A DNA stretch of 55,578 nucleotides from Candidatus Kerfeldbacteria bacterium (GTDB taxonomy: Bacteria > Patescibacteriota > Patescibacteriia > SBBC01 > JACPUP01), in assembly GCA_016192205.1 (NCBI GenBank), contig JACPUP010000029.1, positions 1 through 55,578 of the forward strand, written 5' to 3'. Shown in pieces: positions 17,349 through 26,171 of this stretch (positions are counted from its first letter, which is position 1; each line of letters begins with the position of its first letter). Below the pieces are notes generated by a model, which saw nothing but the letters and a program-made list of their open reading frames with translations, had not been told where the DNA came from and made no database searches. The position numbers and the translations under genes are program-made.

Positions 17349-18128
17349 ATGCAGAGCATTCCCCTCCCCGCTAAGTGCGTCGTCAACGAAGACGGTAGCG
17401 ACCACGCGACGGTGGTCGTCGAGCCCTTGTACCCCGGGTACGGTGCGACGCTTGGGAATGCGTTGCGTCGCGTCCTCCTCTCGTCGTTGCCCGGCGCTGC
17501 CGTCACCGCCGTGAAAATCGCCAATGTTTTCCACGAATTCTCCACGCTGCCGCACGTCAAGGAAGACATCGTCGCGATCCTCTTGAATATCAAGCGGTTG
17601 CGCTTCAAGCTTAGAGGTGATGAACCGCTCGTGGCCACGCTCAAAGCCAAGGGAGAAAAAACCGTGACCGGCGCAGACTTGAAGCTGCCGACGAACCTCG
17701 AGCTCATCAATACCGACCAGCCTCTGGCGACGCTCACCGATAAGGCAGCGGCGTTCGAGCTCGAACTGACCGTGAACGCTGGTCGTGGGTACATTCCCGT
17801 GGAAAACCGTGAGAAAGAGCGCTGGGACATTGGCACGATTGCGGTCGACGCGGTCTATACGCCGATGCGGAATGTCAATTTTGAGGTCGAGCATGTGCGC
17901 GTTGAGCAAATGACCAACTACGACCGGCTGATCCTCGACGTACGGACCGATGGCACGATGTCACCAGCCGAAGCCATGCGCATCGCCGGCGGCATTCTCG
18001 TCGAGCACTTCCAGTTCGTTACCAACTCGCTGCCCGAGACTGGGGTTGAAGAAAAGGCACCGGCAAAACCCGTCAAGAAAAAGCCGACCAAGAAAACCGA
18101 GGGGGCGAACGAGGAAACGAGCGAATAA
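17349..18128 (+). CDS. rpoA: RNA polymerase alpha subunit lacking the C-terminal domain
   Basis: A 259-residue alpha subunit; bacterial forms usually have 310-340. The N-terminal dimerisation and assembly domain is complete, with TLGNALRRVLLSSLPGAAV near the start and MRIAGGILVEHF near 230. The sequence then runs into a Lys/Glu/Pro-rich tail of about 25 residues (PAKPVKKKPTKK) and stops. The helix-hairpin-helix alpha-CTD, which binds UP elements and activators, is absent. The tail and the close rplQ start argue against a frameshift. The protein can still nucleate core polymerase assembly. Confidence 0.95.
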   Translation: MQSIPLPAKCVVNEDGSDHATVVVEPLYPGYGATLGNALRRVLLSSLPGAAVTAVKIANVFHEFSTLPHVKEDIVAILLNIKRLRFKLRGDEPLVATLKAKGEKTVTGADLKLPTNLELINTDQPLATLTDKAAAFELELTVNAGRGYIPVENREKERWDIGTIAVDAVYTPMRNVNFEVEHVRVEQMTNYDRLILDVRTDGTMSPAEAMRIAGGILVEHFQFVTNSLPETGVEEKAPAKPVKKKPTKKTEGANEETSE

Positions 18129-18131
18129 GCT

Positions 18132-18482
18132 ATGCGACATCGGAAGCATGGACGAATCTTGAGTCGAACGCCCGCCCACCGGCGCGCACTGGCGTCGGCG
18201 CTCACGCGCTCACTGATCGTGCGTGGTCATATCACCACGACGGTCGCGAAGGCCAAGGAAGTGCGTTCGACTGTCGAGCGCCTCATTTCGCTGGCTCGTA
18301 CGAATACGCTTCAGCGGCGGCGGATGATCCTGCAACGCCTCAATGATCGAACCACGACGAATGCGCTCTTGACGACCATCGGTCCGAAGTATGCCTCCCG
18401 ACCAGGTGGGTACACGCGGATCGTCAAACTCGGAACGCGCGCTGGCGATGGTGCGCCGCTCGCCCGGCTGGAGCTGGTGTAA
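18132..18482 (+). CDS. rplQ: 50S ribosomal protein L17
   Basis: A 116-residue L17, located at the peptide exit tunnel. The opening MRHRKHGRILSRTPAHRRA and the segment ITTTVAKAKEVRSTVERLIS are diagnostic. It follows rpoA after three bases, the order found in nearly all bacteria. Confidence 0.97.
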   Translation: MRHRKHGRILSRTPAHRRALASALTRSLIVRGHITTTVAKAKEVRSTVERLISLARTNTLQRRRMILQRLNDRTTTNALLTTIGPKYASRPGGYTRIVKLGTRAGDGAPLARLELV

Positions 18483-18486
18483 TTCT

Positions 18487-18840
18487 ATGGCAACCCTCAC
18501 GGAGACCCTCGAATTTGACGCAACGAACCAGCCGCTCGGCCGGTTAGCAGCCACGGTTGCCAAAACCCTCCGCGGGAAGCACCGACCTGATTTCACTCCC
18601 CAGGCAGCGCCGCGTGTTCGCATCCGCGTCAAGCACGTCGAACACCTCGCGCTCTCCGCGCGCCGTCGAAGCGCGCACCGGTACCGTTACTCTGGGTACC
18701 CGGGAGGCTTGAAAGACGTCGCGTTCGGCAAAGCGTTTGCGCAAAATCCAGAACGGGTATTTCGCGCCGTCGTCCGCGCCATGCTGCCGGAAAATCGGTT
18801 GCGCCGCCACCTCCTTCGGAACCTGACCTTCAGCCACTGA
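18487..18840 (+). CDS. rplM: 50S ribosomal protein L13 (short)
   Basis: A 117-residue L13, a 23S rRNA-binding assembly protein. QPLGRLAATVAKTLRGKH, the SGYPGGLK signature and AMLPENRLRR identify it. The usual length is about 142; both the first strand and the C-terminal tail are trimmed. I chose the ATG at 18487, four bases after rplQ, because the longer frame reads back through rplQ. Confidence 0.95.
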   Translation: MATLTETLEFDATNQPLGRLAATVAKTLRGKHRPDFTPQAAPRVRIRVKHVEHLALSARRRSAHRYRYSGYPGGLKDVAFGKAFAQNPERVFRAVVRAMLPENRLRRHLLRNLTFSH

Positions 18841-18844
18841 TTAT

Positions 18845-19372
18845 ATGCCAACGAAGACCACCGCGAAAAAGCGAAAGGCGCCCAGCCGGCCACGTGCGCG
18901 AAAAACCGTATCGAAGCCCAGCCTAGGCATCACGCCACCGGCGCGACCCGCACGTACCCCTGACAAGCCGAAAAGCACGAAGCGCACCTACCTCTACGCG
19001 GTTGGCCGCAGGAAATCCGCCGTTGCGCGCGTCCGATTCCAGGCGAACGACGGTGGAGCATTCACGGTGAACGGACTTCCCGTCGAGCAGTACTTCCCTC
19101 AGGTCGAGCTGCAGCAAATCGCCACGAGTCCATTGGAAACGATTGCCCGCAGCGTTGCCGGCTCCTTCAGCATCCGAACGCATGGCGGCGGAAAGCGGGG
19201 ACAAGCTGACGCGATTCGACTGGGTGTTGCTCGTGCCCTCGTCACCCACGACCCAGCGCTCCGGCCGACGATCAAACACGCCGGACACTTAACCCGTGAC
19301 CCGCGCGTGAAGGAACGGAAGAAATACGGTTTGAAGCGAGCCCGTCGCGCCCCGCAGTGGCAGAAACGGTAG
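18845..19372 (+). CDS. rpsI: 30S ribosomal protein S9 with N-terminal extension
   Basis: A 175-residue S9; 130 is usual. The conserved domain starts near residue 48 with YLYAVGRRKSAVARVRF and ends in the KKYGLKRARRAPQWQKR tail that reaches the P-site tRNA. The first 46 residues are Lys/Arg/Pro-rich and probably unstructured, perhaps binding rRNA. It follows rplM as usual and closes the ribosomal block. Confidence 0.96.
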   Translation: MPTKTTAKKRKAPSRPRARKTVSKPSLGITPPARPARTPDKPKSTKRTYLYAVGRRKSAVARVRFQANDGGAFTVNGLPVEQYFPQVELQQIATSPLETIARSVAGSFSIRTHGGGKRGQADAIRLGVARALVTHDPALRPTIKHAGHLTRDPRVKERKKYGLKRARRAPQWQKR

Positions 19373-19402
19373 CGGGTCCCTTGTACGCGCGCTGCTGAAA
19401 TC

Positions 19403-20848
19403 ATGCCCGCGCCGGACCAACCACCAGGACAACTGACGAGGAATACCGCGTACCTGACGGTGGCTTCTATCGTCCAGAAAATCCTGGCCTTCGCGTACTT
19501 CGTCGTTTTCGCTAATCTCATCGGCACGCAGAACACCGGCTCGTTCTTCTTCGCGGTTTCTTTTGCGAACCTCTTCGGCATTTTCGTCGATCTGGGCTTC
19601 TCGCCGATGGTCATCCGCGATGTCGCGCGCGATCCGAGCCGGGCTCGAGCGATCTATTCTGCCGTCATGCGGTTCAAGGTCTGGACAGCGATCACCACCA
19701 CCGTGGCTCTCGTTGGCATCGCACCGTTCATCATTCATGATGCGTTAACGCGTTGGTTGCTCGTCCTGGCGGCGCTCGTGATGGTTTTCGAATCCTTTGC
19801 GCTGACAGCGTACGGCGTCCTGCGCGGGCTGCAACGGTTACGATTCGAGGCGGTTGGATCGACCATCAGCCAAGTGCTCATCTTGCTCGTGGGCGTGACC
19901 GGGCTCGTCGCCACCCGACAACCCATCTGGCTTGGGATTGCGCTGCTGGCGGCCAGCCTCTTCAACGTGACGTACGCGACGACGCGGCTCCGGGCGGCGC
20001 TCCCGCCCAGCGCTGGCACGGGACCGGCCGGCTTACCCTGGAGCAAACGCGCGATGAGCCCGTTCTTCCTCTCGGGCCTCTTCGTCAGGGTCTACGCGTA
20101 CGTCGACACCGTCTTGGTCGGACTGCTCTCGACCAGCCACTACGTTGGTCTCTATGGGGCCGCCTACCGCATCACGTACGCGCTCCAGTTCCTCCCCGTC
20201 GCGTTCAACACAAGCGTGTACCCAGCGTTGAGCCAAGCGTTTGAGCTGTCGCGTGAACGCTTGGAGCACCTCATTGTGCTCTCGCTGCGTGGCTTGTCCT
20301 TCCTAAGCTTTCCGATCGCAGCGCTCATCATCGTCCACGCCCGACCCATCCTCGCACTGATCACGCCTGAATTCGTCGACGCCGCACTCGCACTGCAAAT
20401 CTCCATCGCGAGCGTCCCGTTCCTCTTCATCAACCTGTTCCTCACCTCCCTCCTGAACGCAATGAATCGTCAGGTGAACAATACGATCGGGCTGGGCGGC
20501 GTGGTGACGGTGAATGTCCTGCTCAACCTCATGCTCATTCCGCAGTGGCAGCACGTTGGCGCGAGCATTGCCGCACTCGCGAGCGCGATCACCTTCACCG
20601 TGTACGGATTCATCGCGGCGCGCGATCGTATCGCGTGGCGGAGTCTCGGTGCCTTCGCAGTCCGACTCGGCCTCGCCACCGCAGCGATGACGCTGGTCTC
20701 GCTGGTGCTGGTCGATCGCCTTCCCGTTCTCGTGTCGTTGGCTTTGGGTGGGGGAGTCTACGTCATCGGCAGCATGCTCGCGCGAAGCATCAGCCGGTCG
20801 GAGTTGGCACTGCTCGTGCGGCAGCTTCGGCAGCGGGGAAGCGTATGA
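19403..20848 (+). CDS. Polysaccharide flippase (Wzx/MATE-like)
   Basis: A 481-residue protein with about 12-14 predicted membrane helices and a short N-terminal tail. It fits the oligosaccharide flippase family (Wzx/RfbX in the MOP superfamily), which moves lipid-linked sugar units across the membrane. The N-terminal TAYLTVASIVQKILAFAYF and the mid-protein FSVAFNTSVYPALS-like segment are typical of the group. It opens the surface-polysaccharide cluster 30 bases after rpsI. No separate promoter is obvious, so read-through from the ribosomal operon is possible. The next gene overlaps it by four bases. The lipid-linked substrate is unknown. Confidence 0.85.
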   Translation: MPAPDQPPGQLTRNTAYLTVASIVQKILAFAYFVVFANLIGTQNTGSFFFAVSFANLFGIFVDLGFSPMVIRDVARDPSRARAIYSAVMRFKVWTAITTTVALVGIAPFIIHDALTRWLLVLAALVMVFESFALTAYGVLRGLQRLRFEAVGSTISQVLILLVGVTGLVATRQPIWLGIALLAASLFNVTYATTRLRAALPPSAGTGPAGLPWSKRAMSPFFLSGLFVRVYAYVDTVLVGLLSTSHYVGLYGAAYRITYALQFLPVAFNTSVYPALSQAFELSRERLEHLIVLSLRGLSFLSFPIAALIIVHARPILALITPEFVDAALALQISIASVPFLFINLFLTSLLNAMNRQVNNTIGLGGVVTVNVLLNLMLIPQWQHVGASIAALASAITFTVYGFIAARDRIAWRSLGAFAVRLGLATAAMTLVSLVLVDRLPVLVSLALGGGVYVIGSMLARSISRSELALLVRQLRQRGSV

Positions 20849-23628
20849 AGCGCGTCGTCCTCGTTGCAGCATTCTTTCCCCCTGACCGAGGCGGTATTGA
20901 AGCAACGGCCGAGACGATCGCTCGGCACTTCGCTGACCGGTGCACGGTCGTGGCGCCACCCCACGACGCTGCCCGGCGCTACGACGGGGAACAGGCGTTC
21001 CGCGTTCGCCGCATGCCAATCTTCGAGCGAGGGCAATGGCCGAGTTGGCGCCGGTTCGCCTCCAGACTCGCCGCCGTCTGCGTGGAAGAGCGCGCCGACC
21101 TTGTCCTCTTTGCCCACTACGCGCCGTACGTGTGGGCTGGCCGCTGGCTGCACCGTGCGCTGGGAGTCCAGACAGCGGTCTACCTCCACGGCTTTGATTT
21201 TCTCGCCTACACGCCTTCTCCGGCGCATCGTCTCCTGCTGCGACGCAGTCTGCGCGAAACCGGGTCGGTTCTCGTCAATAGCCAGTGGACCTCACGCCAA
21301 CTGGCACCGTATCTGCCCATCCACCGGCACGGCTTGCTCTATCCGCCGGTCGCCGCGAACCGCTGCCCGGTCACACCGGTTCCCGCCACGCACACCGTAA
21401 CTTCGCTGGGGCGCTGGACGAGCATCAAAGGGTACGATACGGCCATCGCCGCCGTGAGCAAGCTCCGTCCGCACTACCCCGACGTTTCTTACCGCCTCTT
21501 GGGCAGCGGTCCGGCCGAACCGTCATATCGTGCGCTCATACGGCGCCTTGGCATCGAGGCGAACGTCTCGTTGGAACCCGCGTCCGATGAACGCGACCGG
21601 TGCGAAGCGTTGGCCGCAAGTTCCATTTTTCTCCAACCGAGCCGCAGTCTGCTCCATCCAACCTACGTCCAGGAAGAGAGTTTTGGCGTTGCCGCGCTCG
21701 AAGCCAATGCGGCCGGCCGACCCGTCGTCGCCTCGCGCGTCGGCGGGGTTCCGGAAGCAGTGGTCGACGGCGTGACCGGCATCTTGGTTCCGCCTGACGA
21801 CCCGACCGCCCTGGCGGACGCAATCGCGGCCCTGTGGGAGCAACCAACGATGCTCCGGGCAATGGCCGCACAAGGGCCCGAGCACGTCCGCCGGACGTTC
21901 GGGACCGAGCGGTTCGTCGCGCGGCTGGAACGGCTGCTCGGATTGATGACGGACCGACCGCGCGTGTCCATTTGCATCCCGGCGCGCAACGCTGCCCGCA
22001 CGCTCGGCGCAACGCTCGATTCTCTCCTGACGCAAGACTACCCGAACCTCGAGTGGATTGTGGTGGATGATCAGTCCACCGACGCCACGCCAGCCATTGC
22101 CACCCGTGACCCGCGGGTCCGACTCGTCCGAGGGGAGGCGCGCGGTGCAGCTGCTGCTCGCAACCTCGCGGCCCGTCACGCCTCCGGCGAATTCCTCTAC
22201 TTCTCCGACGATGACTGCGTGCACCGGCTCGACGCCATCCGAACCCTCGTTGACGCGCTCGAACGCCAGCCGTCAGCCGCCTTTGCGTACTCGTCGTTCC
22301 GCTTGGGCTGGAAAACGTTCAAGCTTCGACCGTTTGATCTGGCTGCGCTCCGCGAGCGGAACTACATCTCGACCCGTGCGCTCATCCGCCGGAGAGACTT
22401 TCCGGGGTTCGATGAGTCGTTGCAGCGGCTCCAGGATTGGGACTTGTGGTTGCGCATGGGAGCGCAAGGCCGGCCCGGGATCTGGGTCAACGAAGCGTTG
22501 TATCGCCAGGACCCGGGATCGAACTCGATGAGCAGCCGCTGGTTCCCCAAGTTCCTGTACCGTTTTCCGCGGCTGGCTGATCGGCTGTCGCGCGGCGCGG
22601 GCATGAGCCTGCGCGAAGCAGAAGCCATTGTGCTCCGAAAACACCCGGCGCGCCTTCCGCTGTCGCCAACCGAACAGTGGTCCTGTCCACGCTGTCGCCG
22701 AACGCTCCCAACGCAGTTCCCGGCCGTGTGTCCGCGCTGTCAAGTGCGATTTGCAACCGTCCATGGCATTCCCGTTTTCCTCCATCCTGCCTACTTCGAC
22801 ACCTTTAAGCAAACCGAGGTGGCTGCGCACAGCCACGACCCAGAGCCAGGAGCAAACCGCATCGCGCCGCGCAACCGCCACTACCACCAGCAGCCAAAGC
22901 GGCGATTACTCGATGCACCGACCCGCAGCCACGTCCTCGAAGTCGCGTGCGGAAACCGGCCTGACAGTTTTGAACTTGCCCAGCACGGGCTGTTCGTGAC
23001 TGCGACAGACATTGCCCTAGCGAGGGTGGAGCGCGCTCGGGAAGCAGCGCGTCAGTTGGGCCTGTCCCATCGAATGCGCTTCGCTGTCGCGGACGCAGAG
23101 CATCTTCCATTTCTGAATCGCCAGTTCGATGCCGTGCTCACCGCCGCCTCCTTCCACCACTTTCCCCACCCAGCGAACGCCCTGCGCGAACTGCGCCGCG
23201 TCGTCCGCCCGGGCGGCCTGATCGTCCTGGAGCTCGAGCCCCAACGCTGGCCCTACCGGACGGTGTTCCGGCTCCTCGGTCCGCTGCGCCGCGTGTTCCG
23301 CAACCAGGAGCACGGTGTCCAGCATTCGCTCGGCGATGACACCACCCAAGGGTTCACCGCGGCGGAATTGCGCGCACTCTGCCGAAACGCGAACCTCGAA
23401 GTCCTCTCCCTCCGTCCGGCGAAAATCCTGACAGAGCTCGCCGATCAGACGACGCGTTTCCTCGCGAAAGCGTTGGGCCGAACCTGGGACACCCCCCATC
23501 TTCTTCTGACCGTCTTGAGCCTGGCCGATCGCGTCCTCGAGCACAGCCCCGGCGTGAACCGGGTGAGCTGGCATTGGAATCTCGTGGCCCGCGTCCGCGA
23601 GGAGAGCCAGGAATCGGCGCAGGCTTGA
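20845..23628 (+). CDS. Fused GT4 glycosyltransferase - GT2 glycosyltransferase - Trm112-like zinc ribbon - methyltransferase
   Basis: A 927-residue, multi-domain cytosolic enzyme. Residues 1-367 form a GT-B, GT4-type glycosyltransferase with SLGRWTSIKGYD and EESFGVAALEANAAGRPVV (the E-x7-E pair). From 368 to about 600 follows a GT-A, GT2-type transferase beginning VSICIPARN, with SDDDC as the DxD site. A zinc ribbon (C614, C617, C629, C632) running into VHGIPVFL looks Trm112-like. A class I SAM methyltransferase has motif I near 696-710 (LEVACGN) and FDAVLTAASFHHF. Chain building and sugar methylation may be coupled. The ATGA start overlaps the flippase gene. Confidence 0.85.
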   Translation: MKRVVLVAAFFPPDRGGIEATAETIARHFADRCTVVAPPHDAARRYDGEQAFRVRRMPIFERGQWPSWRRFASRLAAVCVEERADLVLFAHYAPYVWAGRWLHRALGVQTAVYLHGFDFLAYTPSPAHRLLLRRSLRETGSVLVNSQWTSRQLAPYLPIHRHGLLYPPVAANRCPVTPVPATHTVTSLGRWTSIKGYDTAIAAVSKLRPHYPDVSYRLLGSGPAEPSYRALIRRLGIEANVSLEPASDERDRCEALAASSIFLQPSRSLLHPTYVQEESFGVAALEANAAGRPVVASRVGGVPEAVVDGVTGILVPPDDPTALADAIAALWEQPTMLRAMAAQGPEHVRRTFGTERFVARLERLLGLMTDRPRVSICIPARNAARTLGATLDSLLTQDYPNLEWIVVDDQSTDATPAIATRDPRVRLVRGEARGAAAARNLAARHASGEFLYFSDDDCVHRLDAIRTLVDALERQPSAAFAYSSFRLGWKTFKLRPFDLAALRERNYISTRALIRRRDFPGFDESLQRLQDWDLWLRMGAQGRPGIWVNEALYRQDPGSNSMSSRWFPKFLYRFPRLADRLSRGAGMSLREAEAIVLRKHPARLPLSPTEQWSCPRCRRTLPTQFPAVCPRCQVRFATVHGIPVFLHPAYFDTFKQTEVAAHSHDPEPGANRIAPRNRHYHQQPKRRLLDAPTRSHVLEVACGNRPDSFELAQHGLFVTATDIALARVERAREAARQLGLSHRMRFAVADAEHLPFLNRQFDAVLTAASFHHFPHPANALRELRRVVRPGGLIVLELEPQRWPYRTVFRLLGPLRRVFRNQEHGVQHSLGDDTTQGFTAAELRALCRNANLEVLSLRPAKILTELADQTTRFLAKALGRTWDTPHLLLTVLSLADRVLEHSPGVNRVSWHWNLVARVREESQESAQA

Positions 23629-23703
23629 TGGGGAAGGCGAGAGTATGCACAATACAGGCGCCTCCGAATCCATCGTAACCTCCGTGTTGCCTGACCGAAA
23701 CGA

Positions 23704-25185
23704 ATGATTGACCGGCGCTTCCTCTTCTTCATGACCCTCGTGCTCGTGGCCAACGAGCTCGTGTCGTTTGCGGTCTCGCAGAATACCGTTGCGGGCGTCG
23801 CAGCCTTTTTCGTCATCTCCGCGATGTTCCTCGCCATTGCACTGCTCTCAACCGACTTTGCCCTGCTCATCGTCATCGCTGAACTCGTCGTGGGCGGTAA
23901 GGGCTACCTCTACCACTTCGCGGTTGGTTCGTTCGACGTCTCGATCCGACTCTCGCTGTTCGTCATCCTGCTGATCGTGTGGTTGCTCAAACGGCGCTAC
24001 AAGAAACTCTCGTTCTTTACGTCCGTCCAGCCCTACACCGCGTACCTCATCGCTCTCGCCTCCATTGTCATCCTGGGCTTTCTGAACGCGCTCGTGCACG
24101 GCTACCCGTTCGCCCGCATCTTCTTCGATGTCAACGCGTACCTGTACTTTCTCCTCGCCCCGGTCATTTTCACGAGCTTGGAGAAGCCAGAGCAACGCCG
24201 GAAGCTCTACAACGTCTTCTTCAGCGGCATTCTCCTGGTCGGGCTGAAGAGTTTGGTCGTGCTCGGCATCTTCACCCACTACGGCCTGTCAACGGTGCGG
24301 CCGCTCTACTCGTGGATTCGCGACACCGGCGTGGGAGAGGTGGCGCACATCTTCGCGAACTTTTACCGCGTGTTCTTCCAGAGCCAGATCTTCGGCTTGG
24401 TCGGGTTCTTGATTGCCTTCGGCGTCTTAGCCATGCGTTTGCTCCGTGAACGGCACGACGACCGAGGCGGGCTGTACGTCATTTCCCTCGCCGGCGTCGT
24501 TGCCATCCTCGTGAGCCTGTCGCGGAGCTTCTGGGTTGGCGCAGCTGCCAGTCTCATCGTCGGCGCGCTCATCCTTATCCGCTACCGCTACGGTTGGCGG
24601 CGCGGGTTCCTCACCCTCGGCTTGCTGGCGTCCCTGGGCGCGCTCGCGACCGGGCTCATCTCCTGGAGCATGTCCTTCCCGCTGCCGTTCCCCACGGGCG
24701 GCGAACCTTCCGGCGGACAAGCACTCGTGCGTGAGCGGTTCAGCCAGAACCAGCCAGCGGTCGATTCCCGCCGGGCGCTGCTGCCGGCCATGTTCACGCG
24801 CATCGGCCAGCACCCGGCCATCGGAACAGGTTTTGGCAGCACCATCACGTACTCCTCCTCTGATCCGCGGATTGCCAGGGATGGAAAGCCGGCGCGCTTC
24901 ACCACGTCCGCGTTCGAATGGGGCTGGCTCGACATCGCGGTCAAAATGGGACTCGTCGGTGTCATCATCTACATCATTTTCCTCAAACGGCTCATCCACG
25001 ACTGCGCCCTGCGGCTGCGGGCACTCCGGGACGAGGTCAGCGCTGTCAGCTTCGGCCTGCTCCTTGCCTTGATCGGGCTGGCGGTGACGCACGTGTTCAG
25101 TCCCTACCTCAACCACCCGCTCGGCATCGGCATTGTCCTCTTGAGTGCAGCGCTACTACGGGCGATGCCCGTGAAGACCGTATGA
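23704..25185 (+). CDS. O-antigen ligase/polymerase-like membrane protein
   Basis: A 493-residue protein with about 10-12 hydrophobic helices and one large extracytoplasmic loop (about 330-400) containing HPAIGTGFGS. This layout and the H-P-x-x-G-x-G motif match the O-antigen ligase (WaaL/RfaL) and Wzy polymerase family. It would polymerise sugar repeats or transfer the polymer to an acceptor on the outer face. A 75-base gap separates it from the fused glycosyltransferase; I see no convincing promoter there. The next gene overlaps by four bases. Confidence 0.82.
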   Translation: MIDRRFLFFMTLVLVANELVSFAVSQNTVAGVAAFFVISAMFLAIALLSTDFALLIVIAELVVGGKGYLYHFAVGSFDVSIRLSLFVILLIVWLLKRRYKKLSFFTSVQPYTAYLIALASIVILGFLNALVHGYPFARIFFDVNAYLYFLLAPVIFTSLEKPEQRRKLYNVFFSGILLVGLKSLVVLGIFTHYGLSTVRPLYSWIRDTGVGEVAHIFANFYRVFFQSQIFGLVGFLIAFGVLAMRLLRERHDDRGGLYVISLAGVVAILVSLSRSFWVGAAASLIVGALILIRYRYGWRRGFLTLGLLASLGALATGLISWSMSFPLPFPTGGEPSGGQALVRERFSQNQPAVDSRRALLPAMFTRIGQHPAIGTGFGSTITYSSSDPRIARDGKPARFTTSAFEWGWLDIAVKMGLVGVIIYIIFLKRLIHDCALRLRALRDEVSAVSFGLLLALIGLAVTHVFSPYLNHPLGIGIVLLSAALLRAMPVKTV

Positions 25186-26171
25186 GCGCTGCGGTGACGG
25201 TCAGCATGGTGACTTGGAACAGTGCCAAGGTCATCCGCGACTGCCTCCTCAGCCTGGCCGCGCAAACGTTTCAGGATTTTTCCGTGACGGTCGTCGACAA
25301 CGGTTCCATCGACCACACGGTGACCGTCGTACGCGAAACCTTTCCCCCGGCGTCACTCATCCAGAAACGGAGGAACATGGGGTTCGGCGCAGCGCACAAC
25401 CAAGCGCTGCGCATTTCTCGCTCGCCGCTGGTCCTGTGCCTGAATCCGGACACAATCCTCGAGCCATCGGCGCTGGCACTCCTGGTCGAGACCATGCAAC
25501 GCCAGGCGCGCGCCGGGGCGGTCGGTCCGAAGCTCCGGCGCTCTCGTCGCGGAGCGTCCGAGTTCGATCTGGTCGAGCGGCTCACCGCGCTCGATTCGAC
25601 CGGCATCGTCCGCGACCGGTCAGGCGCCGTCCGTGACCGCGGCGCCGGCGAGGAGGACACCGGCCAGTACGACCGCGCCGAGCCCATGTTCGCACTGAGC
25701 GCGGCGTGCTGTCTCTATCGCCGTGCGGCACTCGAAGACATTAGGTTCCGCGACGAGTTCTTCGATGCAGATTTCTTCATGTACAAAGAGGATGTCGACC
25801 TCTCGTGGCGGTTCCGTCACCGCGGGTGGACCTGCTGGTACGAACCGCGCGCGGTTGTCTTCCATGCCCGCAGCGGACTCCCACCGGCAGCGCGGAACAG
25901 TCCCCGAGCGCAGCGCCAACTGCGGCTCGCCCGCCCCCTCCATCTTCGCCAGCGCTCGTACCGGAATCACTTCCTCGTCGCATACAAAAACCAGCCGTTC
26001 GGCGACCTGCTCAGGCGGCTGCCCTGGACCATTCCGTACGAGGTTGGTAAATTCTTCTTTCTCCTCGGCACCGAGCCGCGGACGTTGGCAGGATTGGGCC
26101 AGGCCGTCGCAGCCCTCCCGCGCCTCTGGCCGAAACGTCAACACATCCTTCGCCAGCGCCAGACCGCATGA
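25182..26171 (+). CDS. GT2 family glycosyltransferase
   Basis: A 329-residue GT-A glycosyltransferase of family 2. The fold starts with VTVSMVTWNSAKVIRDCL, binds the sugar nucleotide around VVDNGS, and has the metal site in LNPDT. A later MYKEDVDLSWR segment matches rhamnosyltransferase-like WbbL relatives. The start is the ATG at 25182 in an ATGA overlap with the ligase-like gene. The longer upstream frame is inside that gene. It probably adds one sugar to the lipid-linked repeat. Confidence 0.87.
   Translation: MSAAVTVSMVTWNSAKVIRDCLLSLAAQTFQDFSVTVVDNGSIDHTVTVVRETFPPASLIQKRRNMGFGAAHNQALRISRSPLVLCLNPDTILEPSALALLVETMQRQARAGAVGPKLRRSRRGASEFDLVERLTALDSTGIVRDRSGAVRDRGAGEEDTGQYDRAEPMFALSAACCLYRRAALEDIRFRDEFFDADFFMYKEDVDLSWRFRHRGWTCWYEPRAVVFHARSGLPPAARNSPRAQRQLRLARPLHLRQRSYRNHFLVAYKNQPFGDLLRRLPWTIPYEVGKFFFLLGTEPRTLAGLGQAVAALPRLWPKRQHILRQRQTA

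Noticed and set aside
20545..20844. Upstream extension of the fused glycosyltransferase gene by 100 codons
   Set aside because: It lies inside the flippase gene. The ATG at 20845 gives the canonical GT4 N-terminus MKRVVLVAAFFPPDRGG.
20846..20848. TGA recoded as Gly, as in some Patescibacteria
   Set aside because: Many genes end naturally at TGA in ATGA overlaps with the next gene, and reading through would scramble both. TGA is a stop here.
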